Source: an uncultured Thioclava sp. (GTDB lineage Bacteria; Pseudomonadota; Alphaproteobacteria; Rhodobacterales; Rhodobacteraceae). Taken from it: a stretch of DNA of 46,201 bases. Both the position numbers and the translations under genes were made by a program. The DNA lies in NCBI RefSeq assembly GCF_913064665.1, contig NZ_CAJYBT010000029.1, positions 1 through 46,201 of the forward strand. Reading direction: 5' to 3'. Each line of letters opens with the position of its first letter. The first letter of the stretch is position 1. Below are positions 19,160 through 27,587 of this stretch, piece by piece. The notes below the pieces were generated by a model that was not told the origin of the DNA, made no database searches, and saw only the letters and a program-made list of their open reading frames with translations.

Positions 19160-19812
19160 GCAAAGAGGCGCAAGAGAACCTGGCCGAGCGCAAGATGCGC
19201 TTTCTCTTTGCGCTGCGTTCTAAGGGCGTGACGGATGCACGCACGCTGAGTGCGATGGAGACAATCGACCGCGGCCGTTTTGTGCGCGGGCTGTTTGCCG
19301 AGCGCGCCTATGAGGATATGCCGCTGCCCATCGCTTGTGGGCAGACGATCAGCCAGCCCTCGGTTGTTGGCCTGATGACGCAGGCGCTAAAGGTCGGGCC
19401 ACGTGATACCGTGCTGGAAATCGGCACCGGGTCTGGCTATCAGGCCGCCGTGCTGAGCCAGCTTGCGCGCCGGGTCTATACAGTGGATCGCCACCGCCGT
19501 CTGGCGCGCGATTCCGAGGCGCTGTTTGCCGCCCTGTCGATCCCTAATATCGTGACGATTGCGGGCGATGGATCGCGGGGCTTACCCGATCAGGCCCCCT
19601 TTGATAGAATTATCGTGACCGCTGCCGCCGAAGACCCGCCCGGCCCACTCTTGGCCCAGCTCAAGATCGGCGGTATCATGGTCTTGCCGGTGGGTCAGTC
19701 TGATACGGTGCAAAGCCTGATCCGGGTGCAACGCCTTGAGAGCGGGTTTGACTATGAAGAATTGCGCCCGGTGCGCTTTGTTCCTCTTGTTGAGGGGATG
19801 GCGAGCGATTGA
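19156..19812 (+). CDS. pcm: protein-L-isoaspartate O-methyltransferase
   Basis: Transfers a methyl group from SAM to L-isoaspartyl residues, initiating repair of aged proteins. 218 residues with the characteristic [18 protein letters not shown], the SAM motif [15 protein letters not shown], and [13 protein letters not shown]. Start ATG 19156 overlaps the surE stop, so translation is coupled. Normal length. Confidence 0.97.
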   Translation: MSKEAQENLAERKMRFLFALRSKGVTDARTLSAMETIDRGRFVRGLFAERAYEDMPLPIACGQTISQPSVVGLMTQALKVGPRDTVLEIGTGSGYQAAVLSQLARRVYTVDRHRRLARDSEALFAALSIPNIVTIAGDGSRGLPDQAPFDRIIVTAAAEDPPGPLLAQLKIGGIMVLPVGQSDTVQSLIRVQRLESGFDYEELRPVRFVPLVEGMASD

Positions 19813-19875
19813 CGGGCCTGGGCAATAGCGTGACAAGGGTCCCCCAGAGGCCCGGCAAACAGTGAGGACGAGCGG

Positions 19876-21087
19876 ATGGTATTGAGAAACTCCCGGTTGC
19901 GACTGATCCTTGTGGCAGGCGTGGCCGCAGGCACATTGGCGGCTTGCGACCAGCAAGGCTTTGACATGGACCTGCGCCGCTTTGGCACGGGTGGGCTGGA
20001 AACGACCGAGGCGGCGCGCCAAGCGGTACAAGATCGCCCGCGCCCCGATAGCCGCGGCATCATCACCTATCCCAATTATCAGGTCGTGGTCGCCAATCGC
20101 GGTGACACCGTGACCTCGGTCGCCCAGCGCATCGGCGCCGATCCCGGGGCACTGGCGCGTTATAACGCGGTTGCCCCCAACGCGGTGCTGAATGCAGGAG
20201 AGGTTCTGGCCCTGCCCAACAGCGTCGGCGGCGGTGTGACAAGCAATACACCGATGGGTGCTGGCGCCAATCCCAGCGCGCTGACGGCGGATACGATTGA
20301 TATCACTTCGCTGGCCTCCAACGCGATCGACAAATCCCAAGCCGGGCAAACCGCGCGCCCAGTCGCCTCCAAGCCGGTGGTCACATCCCCCACCAGCCCC
20401 GAGCCGATCCGCCACAAGGTTGCGCGCGGAGAGACGGCCTATTCGATCGCGCGCTATTACAACGTGCCAGTCAAGGCACTGGCGCAATGGAACGGGCTGC
20501 CCAATGATCTCAGCGTGCGCGAGGGGCAATATCTGCTGATCCCGGTCGCCTCGAACCGTCAACCGGCCAAGGTTGAGACCGCAAGCTCTACCACTGTTCC
20601 CGGTATCGGCTCGCCGACCCCGGTTCCGCCTTCGGCCGCCGAGCCGCTGCCCAAGATCGTACCGCCCAAGGCCTCGGCCCCGGTGGATAAATCGAGCGTG
20701 CCCGATATGAGCAATGAGCGCACCGCCGCCTCAAGCAGTAGCAAGATGACGATGCCAGTCTCTGGCGCGATCATTCGCCCCTTCAAGAAGGGCAAGAATG
20801 ATGGAATCGACATTTCCGCAAGCCCCGGCACGGCGGTGAAAGCGGCCGAGGCGGGCACGGTGCTGCTGATCTCGCAAGACACTGATAATGTGTCGTTCTT
20901 GGCGCTGAAACATGCCGATAACCTGGTAACGGTCTATTACAACGTAGCCGGGCTGAGCGTGAAAAAAGGTGCAAGCGTGAAGCGCGGGCAGACCATTGCC
21001 AAGGTGGCGCCGGGCGATCCGGGCTATCTGCATTTCGAGGTCCGCAAGGGGATCGAGTCGATCGATCCGATGCCCTATCTGAACTGA
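19876..21087 (+). CDS. nlpD: NlpD-like lipoprotein with two LysM domains and a degenerate LytM (M23) domain
   Basis: 403 residues. Lipobox LAAC places the lipidated Cys at 24. LysM repeats follow at about 66-113 and 177-223, then a Ser/Pro/Lys-rich linker and a C-terminal LytM/M23 domain (~295-403). Zinc ligands of active M23 peptidases are mostly replaced: HxGID reads NDGID, YAH reads YYN, HLHF reads YLHF. That is the pattern of E. coli NlpD, a non-enzymatic activator of the septal amidase AmiC, so I infer an amidase-activator role in daughter-cell separation. The position directly after surE-pcm supports NlpD over other LytM proteins. A 16-bp duplication covers the stop codon region. Confidence 0.88.
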   Translation: MVLRNSRLRLILVAGVAAGTLAACDQQGFDMDLRRFGTGGLETTEAARQAVQDRPRPDSRGIITYPNYQVVVANRGDTVTSVAQRIGADPGALARYNAVAPNAVLNAGEVLALPNSVGGGVTSNTPMGAGANPSALTADTIDITSLASNAIDKSQAGQTARPVASKPVVTSPTSPEPIRHKVARGETAYSIARYYNVPVKALAQWNGLPNDLSVREGQYLLIPVASNRQPAKVETASSTTVPGIGSPTPVPPSAAEPLPKIVPPKASAPVDKSSVPDMSNERTAASSSSKMTMPVSGAIIRPFKKGKNDGIDISASPGTAVKAAEAGTVLLISQDTDNVSFLALKHADNLVTVYYNVAGLSVKKGASVKRGQTIAKVAPGDPGYLHFEVRKGIESIDPMPYLN

Positions 21088-21106
21088 CGGGCCCTATCTG
21101 AACTGA
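21072..21106 (+). repeat. tandem duplication of the nlpD stop-codon region
   Basis: The 16-mer GCCCTATCTGAACTGA occurs at 21072-21087 (the end of nlpD) and again at 21091-21106, separated by CGG. It is an exact small duplication leaving a second stop just after the first. Confidence 0.9.
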
Positions 21107-21152
21107 TGGAAGGGGGGCGCTGCCCCCAACTGCCAAAGCCGCGGCTTTGTCA

Positions 21153-21185
21153 GCCTCCCCCGGCGTCTTTAGAGCTAGATGAGAG
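21153..21185 (+). repeat. second copy of the GCCTCC...AGATGA intergenic repeat
   Basis: Starts GCCTCCCCCGGCGTCTTTAG and continues AGCTAGATGAGAG. It shares the core, the T-run and the AGATGA end with the copy at 6676-6709, in the same orientation and also just 3' of a gene. Confidence 0.5.
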
Positions 21186-21187
21186 AG

Positions 21188-21215
21188 CCGCGTGCGATCA
21201 GTGCGCGGTTTTTTT
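21188..21215 (+). terminator. rho-independent terminator for the surE-pcm-nlpD unit
   Basis: CCGCG...CGCGG closes a stem extended by weaker inner pairs and is followed by seven T residues (21209-21215). It overlaps the end of the convergent DUF808 gene, so the T-run encodes part of that gene's Lys-rich C-terminus. Confidence 0.65.
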
Positions 21216-22169
21216 CTTGCCCGTCAGCAGACGGTAAAGCGGCTGGATGATCCGCATTACCACCGGGATCAACACCAGCCCGTACGCAAGCCCGAAGATG
21301 CCATCGAAAAATGCCGTGACGGCCCAAGTAACGAAGCCCTGCGCGGTGGCAAGGGCATGGGCTGCGGCCTCGGCCTGATGGTGGATCCAGTCATAGGGCG
21401 CGTGAAACCCAAGCTCGGCGAGCCCGTGCAGCACGATATTGCCGCCCACCCAGATCATCGCGGCCGTGCCCACCGTCATCAATACTGTCATCAGCCATGG
21501 CATCAGCTTGACGACACCATGACCCAGCGCGCGGGTGGGCGCGAGCTTGCCGTTTTTGCACAGCCACAGCCCCGCATCGTCAGCCTTCACGATCAGCGCG
21601 ACGCTGCCATAGACCACAACAGTCACACCAATGCCGATGATCGCAAGCGCCAGCGCCTCCATCCAGATATTTTGCGCGGGCGGCAACGCGGCCAGACCGA
21701 TTGTCATGATCTCGGCGGACAGGATGAAATCGGTTTTCACGGCGGCTTTGACGCGGGCTTCTTCCAAGTGATCGGCAGTTTGCGCCGCTATATGGCCCTC
21801 GGCGTCGGGCACATGCGGTTTGAAGATGTGATAGACCTTCTCGGCGCCCTCAAAGCACAGGTAAGACCCGCCCAGCATCAAGAGCGGTGTGATCAGCCAT
21901 GGTGCGAAGGAGGACAGCAGCAGCGCCGCGGGCAACAGGAACACCAGTTTGTTCTTGATCGAGCCGAGCGCGATTTTTCCCACGATGGGCAGTTCGCGCG
22001 CAGGGGCAAAACCATGGACATATTTTGGGGTGACGGCGGAGTCGTCGATCAGCGCCCCTGCCGCCTTGCCCCCCGCCTGCACCGCTTGGCCCGCCGCATC
22101 GTCAATCGAGGTCGCCGCAATCTTGGCAATCCCCGCCACATCGTCCAACAGCGCCAGCAAACCACTCAT
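21198..22169 (-). CDS. DUF808 (YedI-type) inner-membrane protein
   Basis: 323 residues beginning MSGLLALLDDVAGIAKIAA, the hallmark of the DUF808/YedI family, with several transmembrane helices (LVFLLPAALLLSSFAPWLI, ALALAIIGIGVTVVVYGSVA, GLVLIPVVMRIIQPL) and the conserved GGSYLCFEGAEKV. Function is unknown in the family; transport has been suggested. The start ATG at 22169 is supported by AGGA eight bases upstream and the family N-terminus. Leftward, downstream of gatB and separated from it by a terminator, so probably monocistronic. Confidence 0.9.
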   Translation of the reverse strand: MSGLLALLDDVAGIAKIAATSIDDAAGQAVQAGGKAAGALIDDSAVTPKYVHGFAPARELPIVGKIALGSIKNKLVFLLPAALLLSSFAPWLITPLLMLGGSYLCFEGAEKVYHIFKPHVPDAEGHIAAQTADHLEEARVKAAVKTDFILSAEIMTIGLAALPPAQNIWMEALALAIIGIGVTVVVYGSVALIVKADDAGLWLCKNGKLAPTRALGHGVVKLMPWLMTVLMTVGTAAMIWVGGNIVLHGLAELGFHAPYDWIHHQAEAAAHALATAQGFVTWAVTAFFDGIFGLAYGLVLIPVVMRIIQPLYRLLTGKKKTAH

Positions 22170-22232
22170 ACGTATTATCCTACTCGTCTCACCCGTAGGC
22201 CAACCTAGGGTGAGGTGCCAAAGGTGGCAAAC

Positions 22233-22255
22233 GAAAAGGGCGCCCGAAGGCGCCC
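22233..22255 (-). terminator. rho-independent terminator after gatB
   Basis: Read leftward: GGGCGCC, TTCG tetraloop, GGCGCCC, then TTTTCG. A perfect seven-base stem, 24 bp beyond the gatB stop. Confidence 0.85.
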
Positions 22256-22278
22256 TGATGCCCACCCTGCGAGGGCGC

Positions 22279-23796
22279 TTACAGGCCTAGCTTGCCTGCC
22301 ACGATCTCGTTGACCGCTTTGGGATTAGCTTTGCCGCCCGAGGCTTTGATCACCTGCCCCACAAACCAGCCCGCGAGTTTCGGGTTGGCGCGGGCCTTTT
22401 CGACCTGATCGGGGTTGGCGGCGATTACGGCATCGACCGCCGCCTCGATGGCCCCGGTATCGGTGACCTGAATCATGCCGCGTTCTTCGACGATCTTCTC
22501 GGGATCGCCGCCTTCGGTATAGACGATCTCGAACAGCTCTTTGGCGATCTTGCCCGAAATCTTGTCGGATTTGATCAGCTTGATAATCGCGCCCAGTTGC
22601 GCGGGCGAAACCGGGCTGGCGGTGATCTCAGCGTCGTCCTTTTTCAGACGGCCGAACAGTTCATTGATGACCCAGTTGGCCGCCAGCTTGCCATCGCCTG
22701 CTTGCGCGACCACGGCCTCGAAATAGTTGGCGTTCTCAACGTCTGCCGTCAGCACCGAGGCGTCATATTCCGACAGCGCGAAATCCTTGACGAAGCGGGC
22801 TTTTTTGCCGTCGGGCAGTTCGGGCATCGAGGCGGCGATATCATCGACCCAAGCCTGTTCGATTTCCAGTGGCAGCAGATCAGGGCACGGGAAGTAGCGA
22901 TAATCATGCGCCTCTTCCTTGGAGCGCATCGAGCGCGTTTCGCCCTTGTCGGGGTCATAGAGGCGGGTTTCCTGCACGACCGTGCCGCCGTCTTCGACGA
23001 TGGCGATCTGGCGACGCGCCTCGTATTCGATCGCAGCTTGGATAAAGCGCATCGAGTTCATGTTCTTGATCTCGCAACGCGTGCCGAGATGGCTGAAATC
23101 CTGCGTTTCCTGATACTTCTCATAAGCGCCGGGTTTGCAGATCGACACGTTCACATCGGCGCGCAGGTTGCCGTTTTGCATGTTGCCATCGCAGGTGCCT
23201 AAGTAACGCAGGATCTGGCGCAGCTTGGCGACATAGGCGGCGGCCTCTTCGGGGCCACGGATGTCGGGGCGGCTGACGATTTCCATCAGCGCCACACCGG
23301 TGCGGTTGAGATCGACGAAGGACATGTTCGGATCCATGTCGTGGATCGATTTGCCCGCATCCTGTTCAAGGTGGATACGCTCCACACGAACCTTGCGCGC
23401 AACGCCCGGTCCCATATCGACGATGATTTCGCCCTCGCTCACGATGGGATGGTAGAGCTGGCTGATCTGATAGCCTTGCGGCAGATCGGGGTAGAAATAG
23501 TTCTTGCGATCAAAGGCCGAAGTCAGGTTGATCTCGGCCTTGAGGCCCAGCCCGGTGCGCACAGCTTGCGCCACGCAGAATTCGTTGATCACGGGCAACA
23601 TGCCGGGCATCGCGGCATCCACGAAAGCGACGTTGGAATTGGGCTCGGCCCCGAAGGTGGTCGAGGCACCCGAGAACAGTTTCGCATTCGAGGCGACCTG
23701 CGCGTGAACCTCAAGCCCGATCACCAATTCCCAATCCGATTGGGCCCCGGCAATGACCTTGGGTTGGGGCGAGGTAAATTCGAGATGGTCGAGCAT
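22279..23796 (-). CDS. gatB: aspartyl/glutamyl-tRNA(Asn/Gln) amidotransferase subunit B
   Basis: Kinase/transamidase subunit of GatCAB, which converts Glu-tRNA-Gln (and Asp-tRNA-Asn) to the cognate amidated form. 505 residues: [45 protein letters not shown]-like [40 protein letters not shown] and a C-terminal YqeY-like tail ending [13 protein letters not shown]. The ATG at 23796 is preceded by AGGATG; the upstream in-frame stretch is not conserved-looking. gatA and gatC are not in the window. Confidence 0.97.
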   Translation of the reverse strand: MLDHLEFTSPQPKVIAGAQSDWELVIGLEVHAQVASNAKLFSGASTTFGAEPNSNVAFVDAAMPGMLPVINEFCVAQAVRTGLGLKAEINLTSAFDRKNYFYPDLPQGYQISQLYHPIVSEGEIIVDMGPGVARKVRVERIHLEQDAGKSIHDMDPNMSFVDLNRTGVALMEIVSRPDIRGPEEAAAYVAKLRQILRYLGTCDGNMQNGNLRADVNVSICKPGAYEKYQETQDFSHLGTRCEIKNMNSMRFIQAAIEYEARRQIAIVEDGGTVVQETRLYDPDKGETRSMRSKEEAHDYRYFPCPDLLPLEIEQAWVDDIAASMPELPDGKKARFVKDFALSEYDASVLTADVENANYFEAVVAQAGDGKLAANWVINELFGRLKKDDAEITASPVSPAQLGAIIKLIKSDKISGKIAKELFEIVYTEGGDPEKIVEERGMIQVTDTGAIEAAVDAVIAANPDQVEKARANPKLAGWFVGQVIKASGGKANPKAVNEIVAGKLGL

Positions 23797-24125
23797 GTCC
23801 GCATCCTGTCTGAAAGGCGTCTCGCGCCTTCTAGGACAGGGGCGGCGCGGGGGCAAGAGGGCGGCCACATCCGGGCGCGCCAAGCGCGCGATCTGCGGGC
23901 CCGATACCAATGCGCATACGGGCCCCTGATGCTGCAGCGCAGCAACACAGACTCTTGACCCTTCGCGAGTGGCCGCGCCCTTTGCGCGCGCGGGATTTGC
24001 ACCATGATATCGCTAACAGGGTGTGCCCCGCCGGGCCACGCACCCTGCTGCGTTGCGCAGAACAAAACCTGATCCGAAGCGGGGTTGGGCAGAGGAGGAA
24101 ATGACCCGGCTTCTGGAGGATTCTT
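23797..24125. promoter_or_regulatory. divergent intergenic region gatB / sugar ABC transporter
   Basis: 329 bp between two divergent genes, so both promoters should lie here, but I see no convincing -35/-10 pair or operator. At 24101 an ATG with a strong AGAGGAGGAA opens a 66-codon frame that overlaps the binding-protein gene out of frame. The real binding-protein ATG (24126) has its own GGAGGA. Confidence 0.5.
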
Positions 24126-25310
24126 ATGACCAAACGCACCCATCTTTCGCCGGTTTCGGCAATGATCCGGCTTGCAGGAACCAGCGCGATCGCGCTTGGC
24201 CTATGTGGAATGGCCGCGCAGGCTCAAGGCGTGAGCGCATCCGATTTCGGCGCCGATTTCGCGGCGATGGCCAAGCTCAAGGACGTCACCGCCAAGGGTA
24301 AGGGCAAGATCGGCGTCTTGCTGCCCGATACAGCCAGCTCGGCGCGCTACACCTCGTTTGACGAGCCCTATCTGAAGAAAGCTTTCGATATGGCGGGCCT
24401 TTCAAGCAGTGACCTGATCGTCTCGAACGCGCAGGGCTCAGAGGCAGATCAGCTGACGCAGGCGCAGACCGATATCAGCCAAGGCGCGACGGTTTTGCTG
24501 CTGGACCCGATCTCGTCGGGCGGCGGCGCTGCGGTTGAGCAATACGCCAAGGAACACGGCGTGGCCGTGATCGACTATGACCGCCTGACGGTGGGCGGAT
24601 CGCGCGATTATTATATCAGCTTTGACAACGTCTCGGTGGGCAAGCTGATCGGTCAGGGCATGGAACAATGCCTGAGCGATTGGCAGGTCAAGAACCCCGA
24701 TATCCTTGTCATGGCGGGGTCTCCTGATGACAACAATGCCACGCTGTTCAAGCAAGGCTATCTGGACGTTCTCAAACCGAAATTCGACGCGGGCACCTAT
24801 AAGAACGCGGGCGAGCCTGCCGGTAGCTGGGACCCCTCGGTTGCACGCACCACCTTTGAGCAGCAGTTCACCGCGCATGAGAATATCAACGCGGTCGTGA
24901 CGCCCAATGACGACAACGCCAACGCTGTGATCTCGTATCTCAAGACGCTGAAGGTTCCGCCAAAAACCTTCCCGACCACGGGTCAGGACGCGACGCTGAC
25001 GGGGCTGCAAAACATCCTCACCGGCTATCAGTGCGGCACCGTTTACAAACCGATCTATCTTGAGGCCCAAGCCGCCGCCGCACTCGCGCTTTATGTGCGC
25101 GCAGGCGAAACCCCGCCCGCAGGCCTGATCAACGGCAAAACGATGGACAGCGCGCAGAAAAAAGACGTGCCCTCGATCCTGATGGTGCCGATCTGGGTCA
25201 CCGCGAAGACCATCGCCAACACTGTCGTGAAGGACAAGTTCGTGGATGTGGCCAAGCTCTGCACCGGCGATGCGACCGCTGCGTGCAAAGCCGCTGGTAT
25301 CGGGAACTGA
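24126..25310 (+). CDS. periplasmic sugar-binding protein of a xylose-type (CUT2) ABC transporter
   Basis: 394 residues: signal peptide (~1-33, cleavage near AQAQG) and a type I periplasmic-binding-protein fold. Features such as IGVLLPDTASSARYTSFD, VLLLDPISSGGGAAVEQ, VAVIDYDRLTVGG, VVTPNDDNANAVISYL and FPTTGQDATLTGLQ closely follow the XylF pattern, so a pentose such as xylose is plausible but not provable. It is encoded 6 bp before the ATPase-permease gene with the same orientation, so the two form one operon. No sugar kinase, isomerase or ROK/LacI regulator is next to it, and the substrate cannot be deduced from context. Confidence 0.88.
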   Translation: MTKRTHLSPVSAMIRLAGTSAIALGLCGMAAQAQGVSASDFGADFAAMAKLKDVTAKGKGKIGVLLPDTASSARYTSFDEPYLKKAFDMAGLSSSDLIVSNAQGSEADQLTQAQTDISQGATVLLLDPISSGGGAAVEQYAKEHGVAVIDYDRLTVGGSRDYYISFDNVSVGKLIGQGMEQCLSDWQVKNPDILVMAGSPDDNNATLFKQGYLDVLKPKFDAGTYKNAGEPAGSWDPSVARTTFEQQFTAHENINAVVTPNDDNANAVISYLKTLKVPPKTFPTTGQDATLTGLQNILTGYQCGTVYKPIYLEAQAAAALALYVRAGETPPAGLINGKTMDSAQKKDVPSILMVPIWVTAKTIANTVVKDKFVDVAKLCTGDATAACKAAGIGN

Positions 25311-25316
25311 TAGCCA

Positions 25317-27407
25317 ATGAACGAGATGGGTAATGGGACCGGGCCCCAGGATGCGATTCTGCGCATCCGGGGCCTGGAAAAGCGTTTCGGCGCGGTGCAG
25401 GCCCTGAGCGGCGTCGATTTTGACGTGCGCCCGGGTCAGGTGACGGCGCTGGTGGGTGACAATGGCGCGGGCAAATCCGTGCTGACCAAAACGATCGCCG
25501 GCATTCATGAGGCCGATGGCGGAACGATCGAATGGGATGGAAATGTCGTGCGGGTGCGCAATCCGCGCGACAGTGCCGAGTTGGGCATTGAGGTGGTCTA
25601 TCAAGACCTTGCGCTATGCGACAATCTCGATGTGGTCCAAAACATGTTTCTGGGCCGTGAAATCCTGACCAACGGGATGCTGGACGAGGACGCGATGGAA
25701 CGCGCCGCCGCCGAGACGCTGGCCGGGCTGCGGGTGACGACATTGCGCTCGATCCGCCAGCCGGTGGCCTCGCTTTCAGGCGGGCAGCGCCAGTCGATTG
25801 CGGTCGCCAAGGCGGTGATGTGGAACTCGAAACTGGTGATCCTGGACGAGCCCACCGCCGCGCTGGGTGTGGCCCAGACCGGACAGGTCCTGCAACTGGT
25901 GCGCCGTCTGGCCGATCAGGGGCTGGCGGTGGTGATGATCTCGCACAACCTCAACGATGTGTTCGCGGTGGCTGACAATATCGCGATCCTGCGGCTGGGC
26001 GAGATGGTCAGTCAGGGGCCGATGGACAATTACGACACCCAGCGTGTGGTCGAGTTGATGACAACGGGCAAATCGGACCATGTGGTCGAGCCCGGCAAGG
26101 GGCGCGCGGCGCCCTCGATTGCGGCAGAAAACGCCAAGGACGTGGCCGAAGCGCGCGCGGTGTCTGGCGATAGCGGCCCTGCCGCCGTGGTCAGCACCGG
26201 CGAGGCCGAAAGCTTTGCCAGCTACATGGCGCGGGTCTGGTCACGGGTGAAGGCAGGCGAAAGCGGGGTCTTGCCGGTTGTGCTGGGCTTCGTGCTGATC
26301 TCGGCGATCTTCCAGTTCCAGAACGATAAATTCCTGTCCTCGGGCAACCTTGTGAACCTGCTTGTTCAGGGCTCGGTCTTTATGATGATCGGGATGGGAC
26401 AGGTTTTCGTGCTGCTTCTGGGCGAGATCGACCTGTCGCTGGGCTTTGTCGCAGGTATCGGGGCGACGGTGGCGACGCTGCTGGTCGCGCCGGGCATGGG
26501 CTGGCCGTGGTGGGCGGCGGTGATCGTGGCACTGGGTGTCGCGGCGGTGTTGGGGATTTTCCAGGGCCTGCTGATCACCAAGCTGCGCCTGCCCTCTTTC
26601 GTGGTGACGCTGGCGGGTTTGCTGGGCTTTAACGGGCTGATGATCCAACTGCTGGGCGCGGGCGGCACGGTGCCAATTGCCTCAGATACGATCAACAACT
26701 TTGCCAATGGTACGCTGAGCCCGCTGATGGGCTGGGTGTTTACCGGGGTGGCCGTGGCGGTTTTTGCAGCCCTCACCTATCGCAAGGACGCCAAGCGCCG
26801 CGCCAGCGGTCTGGTTGCTCCGCCACTGGGGTTGACGCTGCTCAAAATCGCGCTGGCGGTTGTGGCCGGGGTTGTGCTGGTCACGATCTCGAACATGAAC
26901 CGCGGGATTGCGCGCTTTCCGCTGTCGGGGATGCCTTGGGTGATCCCGATTGTGTTTGGTGTGCTGATCGTGTGGTCCTTCCTGCTCGGCAAGCTGAAAT
27001 TCGGGCGCTACGTTCTGGCCATAGGTGGCAATGCCGAGGCCGCCCGGCGTGCGGGCATCAAGCTGGGTCTGATCCGCACGGCAGCCTTTACGCTGGCAGC
27101 CACCACGGCGGGCATGGGAGGCATCATCTACGCCTCGCGGCTGCGCTCGATCTCGACCAGCTTCGATGGCGGCACGATCGTGCTGTATGTCGTGGCCACG
27201 GCGGTGATCGGGGGCACGTCGCTGTTTGGCGGGCGCGGCCATCCGCTGCATGCGGTGCTGGGCGGGGTCGTGATTGCGGCCATCGTCAATGGCATGGCGC
27301 TGCTGGGGCTGCCCGCTGCGGTGCAGCTGATGGCAACCGCGCTGGTGCTGCTGGCTTCGATCACGGTCGATGTGGTGGTGCGCAGACGCGGCGAGACCAC
27401 ACGCTAA
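25317..27407 (+). CDS. single-chain ABC ATPase-permease fusion, xylose/ribose (CUT2) class
   Basis: 696 residues joining two parts normally made separately. Residues ~12-258 are one ATP-binding cassette: Walker A GDNGAGKS (47-54), YQD Q-loop (~95), signature LSGGQ (153-157), Walker B LVILDEP (173-179), switch His in MISHNLNDVF. After an Ala/Glu-rich linker (~259-305), residues ~306-696 are a CUT2 permease of about ten helices with GQVFVLLLGEIDLSLGFVAG and the C-terminal GGTSLFGGRGHPLHAVLGG. CUT2 ATPases usually carry two cassettes (XylG, RbsA); this has one, so a dimer gives two cassettes and two permease halves. No frameshift is needed for the fusion. Start ATG 25317; an ATG at 25326 is also possible, and neither has a strong ribosome site. 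Confidence 0.87.
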   Translation: MNEMGNGTGPQDAILRIRGLEKRFGAVQALSGVDFDVRPGQVTALVGDNGAGKSVLTKTIAGIHEADGGTIEWDGNVVRVRNPRDSAELGIEVVYQDLALCDNLDVVQNMFLGREILTNGMLDEDAMERAAAETLAGLRVTTLRSIRQPVASLSGGQRQSIAVAKAVMWNSKLVILDEPTAALGVAQTGQVLQLVRRLADQGLAVVMISHNLNDVFAVADNIAILRLGEMVSQGPMDNYDTQRVVELMTTGKSDHVVEPGKGRAAPSIAAENAKDVAEARAVSGDSGPAAVVSTGEAESFASYMARVWSRVKAGESGVLPVVLGFVLISAIFQFQNDKFLSSGNLVNLLVQGSVFMMIGMGQVFVLLLGEIDLSLGFVAGIGATVATLLVAPGMGWPWWAAVIVALGVAAVLGIFQGLLITKLRLPSFVVTLAGLLGFNGLMIQLLGAGGTVPIASDTINNFANGTLSPLMGWVFTGVAVAVFAALTYRKDAKRRASGLVAPPLGLTLLKIALAVVAGVVLVTISNMNRGIARFPLSGMPWVIPIVFGVLIVWSFLLGKLKFGRYVLAIGGNAEAARRAGIKLGLIRTAAFTLAATTAGMGGIIYASRLRSISTSFDGGTIVLYVVATAVIGGTSLFGGRGHPLHAVLGGVVIAAIVNGMALLGLPAAVQLMATALVLLASITVDVVVRRRGETTR

Positions 27408-27430
27408 GGCGCCCTGCGCAAAATATTGGA

Positions 27431-27459
27431 AAGGCCCCGCCGAGTGCGGGGCCTTTTTT
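27431..27459 (+). terminator. rho-independent terminator after the sugar ABC operon
   Basis: AAGGCCCCGC, loop CGAGT, GCGGGGCC, then TTTTTT. A perfect stem located 24 bp after the fusion gene stop. Confidence 0.93.
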
Positions 27460-27538
27460 CGTTGCGATGCGGGCTGTGACCTTTGGCGCGTGCGACCAGC
27501 ACGGACGATACCTCCCCTTGAAGGGTCTCACGCCCCAT

Positions 27539-27564
27539 GAAAAAGGGCGACCCGAAGGCCGCCC
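27539..27564 (-). terminator. rho-independent terminator after pntAB
   Basis: Read leftward: GGGCGGCC, TTCG tetraloop, GGTCGCCC, then TTTTT. It lies 24 bp beyond the pntB stop. Confidence 0.85.
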
Positions 27565-27587
27565 CATCCAATCCATCTGCGCCGCGA

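Noticed and set aside
24438-25604. 388-codon open frame on the minus strand
   Set aside because: Antisense to the sugar-binding protein and the start of the ATPase fusion.
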